Shown piece by piece: positions 62,301 to 64,000 of a DNA stretch of 64,000 nucleotides. This DNA is from Hellea balneolensis DSM 19091 (GTDB lineage: Bacteria; Pseudomonadota; Alphaproteobacteria; Caulobacterales; Maricaulaceae). Position numbers and translations under genes: made by a program. The notes under the pieces are model-generated. The model saw only the letters and a list, made by a program, of their open reading frames with translations, was not told the origin of the DNA and made no database searches. The stretch is from positions 186,001 to 250,000 of the forward strand of contig NZ_AUAC01000002.1 in the NCBI RefSeq assembly GCF_000428525.1, in the 5' to 3' direction. Positions within the stretch are counted from its first letter, which is position 1. Every line of letters starts with the position of its first letter.

Positions 62301-63340
62301 CCCGCAAGCCTCTCGGCTGTGGGTTTGAGTTCGGGAACGAGTGAGATCAGCTCATCAAATTCGCGCTCCACACTCGCGCGGTCAAATGGCTTTATATGAT
62401 CTGCGCAGTGCTCTGCGATAAGCGCCCTACCTTCAGCACGCCCGTCTAAAAGCTTGGCCCCCTTCGCGACATTGACCATATCAGGTAATTTCCCTGAACA
62501 CTGCAACGCAATATCGCACCCAGCCGCCAAAGCGCGCTCAGTTTTGCGCTTAAGCCCCCCTTTAAGCGCCTTCATATCCAGATCATCACTCATCACAAGA
62601 CCATTAAAGCCAATTGCGGCCCGCACAAGCTCAGTCATGGATTTTTTGGACACGGTCACAGCGGAGCGTGAACTACACTCATAAACAGCATGAGCTGTCA
62701 TCGCCATAGGGGCATCAGATAAGGCCCTGAATGGAATAAAATCTGTTCTTTCAAGCGTCTGCCTTGAAGTCTTAATCTTGGGAAGCTCTTTATGACTGTC
62801 CACTGTTGCTCGCCCGTGCCCCGGAATATGCTTTATAACAGGCGCGACACCGCCGCACATAAGTCCTGCCATTGCGGCATTAGCGATATCAATAATTGGC
62901 GCAGTTTTATTGCCAAAAGCGCGGTCAGAAATGATTGGATCCGCTGATTTTTGCGGCAAATCCAGAACGGGCGCACAGTCAGCCGTGATACCGACATTGC
63001 GCAAATCATCCGCTATAAGTCTGTAAGACAAGTATGCCGCCCTTTTTCCCAAAGGCTCTTCCATGGAATATAGATACTGAAAAGCGGCGCCGGGTGGAAA
63101 ACTTCGCCAATGCGGAGGCCTTAAGCGCTGAACGCGTCCTCCTTCTTGATCAATAAAAATAAGGCAGTTTCTGCCGACAGCTTCGCGCAACTCTTCTGTT
63201 AGGCGGTAAACCTGCTCTGGAGTTTCAACATTGCGGGAGAATAAAATAAACCCCCAAGGATTAGCATCCCGAAAGAAGACTCGCTCTGCGGCTGTCAGTT
63301 TTGGTCCAGAAAGACCTAGGATTACAGCGAGAGCACTCAC
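62297..63340 (-). CDS. nagZ: Beta-N-acetylhexosaminidase (NagZ, GH3)
   Basis: Cytoplasmic glycoside hydrolase family 3 enzyme that removes GlcNAc from muropeptides in peptidoglycan recycling. Motifs: GFILFSRNVETPEQ, IFIDQEGGRVQRLR, the loop KHIPGHGRATVDSHKELP containing the catalytic His/Asp dyad, and VMSDDLDMKAL with the nucleophilic Asp. Length 347 residues is normal. It follows the SPOR protein by 1 base and overlaps scpA. Confidence 0.97.
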   Translation of the reverse strand: MSALAVILGLSGPKLTAAERVFFRDANPWGFILFSRNVETPEQVYRLTEELREAVGRNCLIFIDQEGGRVQRLRPPHWRSFPPGAAFQYLYSMEEPLGKRAAYLSYRLIADDLRNVGITADCAPVLDLPQKSADPIISDRAFGNKTAPIIDIANAAMAGLMCGGVAPVIKHIPGHGRATVDSHKELPKIKTSRQTLERTDFIPFRALSDAPMAMTAHAVYECSSRSAVTVSKKSMTELVRAAIGFNGLVMSDDLDMKALKGGLKRKTERALAAGCDIALQCSGKLPDMVNVAKGAKLLDGRAEGRALIAEHCADHIKPFDRASVEREFDELISLVPELKPTAERLAG

Positions 63341-63341
63341 A

Positions 63342-64000
63342 TTATTTCCGCGTTACAAAACACGCTTGGCCGCGCGCCTTAAATTTATCGCAGAGCGCGA
63401 TTGCTGACGTCTTATCTGCAAGCCCCGCAACACGAAGGCGGTAATAGATGCCCTTTTCGGCCAAATCCGCAAATTTGATATCAGCATACATTTGCGAATT
63501 TATAACGTCACTGAACTTCGTTTCCGTTTTCGTCCAAATCTCCTGCGCCGCTGCTGAGGTTCTGACCGACGCCACCTGAACAACGAAATCACTATTCCCT
63601 GTGCGAATTGAGGCGCCGTTAGGCGCTGATTTAACATAACCGGGCCCTGCCGCCTTTACGCTGCCAGAAGGGTTGGCGGCTTGCGGTTTGGGCTTAGGCG
63701 CTGCAGGCCTCGGCTTTGCCGCGGTAGATCGGCTTGGTGCGGGCTCAACTCTAATATTAGCCGATTTAGGCAGTTCAATCGGCGTTTCGGCCCCAGGTTT
63801 AGTCGTTACAGCTTCATTGGGTGTATTCCCGTCCATAACCTCATAAACAGTTTTATCCTGATTAGGAGTGTCAACACCCCCTGCATTTTCCGGCTCAACT
63901 TTAAAAGGCGTATTATCCGCAATAATCTTTGGCGGAGCATCTCGGTCTCGCACACCGGGCTGATAGACTTTCAAAATGATAAGCGCCAAGGCGAGTAAAA
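63342..64000 (-). CDS. SPOR-domain cell-division protein (5' end outside the window)
   Basis: The frame is open to base 64000 and reads LLALALIILKVYQPG at the edge, the end of a membrane helix, so the N-terminus lies outside the window. The visible 216 residues are a Pro/Ala/Lys-rich periplasmic linker, then a C-terminal SPOR domain (about the last 80 residues: FVVQVASVRTSAAAQEIWTK, GIYYRLRVAGLADKTSAIALCDKFKARGQACFV). SPOR domains bind denuded septal peptidoglycan. It is the first visible gene of the nagZ-scpAB operon. Confidence 0.88.
   Translation of the reverse strand, partial: LLALALIILKVYQPGVRDRDAPPKIIADNTPFKVEPENAGGVDTPNQDKTVYEVMDGNTPNEAVTTKPGAETPIELPKSANIRVEPAPSRSTAAKPRPAAPKPKPQAANPSGSVKAAGPGYVKSAPNGASIRTGNSDFVVQVASVRTSAAAQEIWTKTETKFSDVINSQMYADIKFADLAEKGIYYRLRVAGLADKTSAIALCDKFKARGQACFVTRK

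Noticed and set aside
1-64000. CRISPR array, prophage or insertion sequence
   Set aside because: No regularly spaced repeats, integrase, transposase or phage structural genes were found on either strand.

Overview
The window looks like a chromosomal segment of a marine, carotenoid-bearing alphaproteobacterium, most likely of the Caulobacterales/Maricaulales/Hyphomonadaceae group with a modest GC content. The evidence is a set of gene orders typical of that class (SPOR protein-nagZ-scpA-scpB-tatABC; LysM protein-yajC-secD-secF; tRNA-Ser-rlpA-dac-tmk-holB-tatD), alphaproteobacterial direct-repeat LexA boxes (GTTC-N7-GTTC), a large Xanthomonas/Caulobacter-type TonB-dependent receptor with tryptophan-halogenase-like flavoproteins, and crtW/crtZ xanthophyll genes. 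The species assignment is inference. No prophage, insertion sequence, conjugative element or CRISPR array was seen.

Layout. 1-8400: a minus-strand run of almost gap-free genes: a LexA-box-controlled Y-family polymerase, a FAN1-like nuclease fused to a DnaQ-type exonuclease, then crtE, an ABC exporter pair, crtW, crtZ and aat, ending in a cut-off lipoprotein gene. 8400-16500: a nutrient-sensing or uptake island with a TonB-dependent receptor flanked by two halogenase-like genes, plus two secreted proteins; two promoters share the operator TTGACAGCGCTGTC. 16500-22500: tRNA-Ser(UGA), rlpA and the dac-tmk-holB-tatD-MBL operon, which lacks the metG often found there. 22500-26000: Kdo genes kdsB and kdsD with a phosphatase-like and an oxidoreductase gene. 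26000-34700: a surface polysaccharide operon with a Wzm/Wzt-type ABC exporter, glycosyltransferases, two small coiled-coil proteins and a three-gene UDP-N-acetyl-L-amino-sugar pathway.

34900-36500: arsR-alkB alkane hydroxylase operon with an inverted-repeat operator. 36500-43200: gyrA, a Cu/Zn superoxide dismutase lipoprotein, an uncharacterised DUF2330/RnfD-like pair, a REPIN/MITE-like repeat and ssb. 43200-51700: LexA box, uvrA, a TonB-domain TPR protein, membrane proteins and trmFO. 51700-55200: AbgT transporter, an NDUFAF6-like member of the squalene/phytoene synthase fold, and the nickel superoxide dismutase cassette (small His-rich protein, sodN, sodX). 55200-64000: protein export (secD, secF, yajC, tatABC) and chromosome or cell-wall genes (scpA, scpB, nagZ).

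The most interesting observations are the SOS-box polymerase/FAN1-exonuclease operon and its tight physical link to xanthophyll genes, the twin LacI-like operator promoters, the shared LexA box between ssb and uvrA, the Ni-SOD cassette with a His-rich partner, the DUF2330/RnfD pair, and two genes whose best-placed start codons are the rare ATC and ATA.
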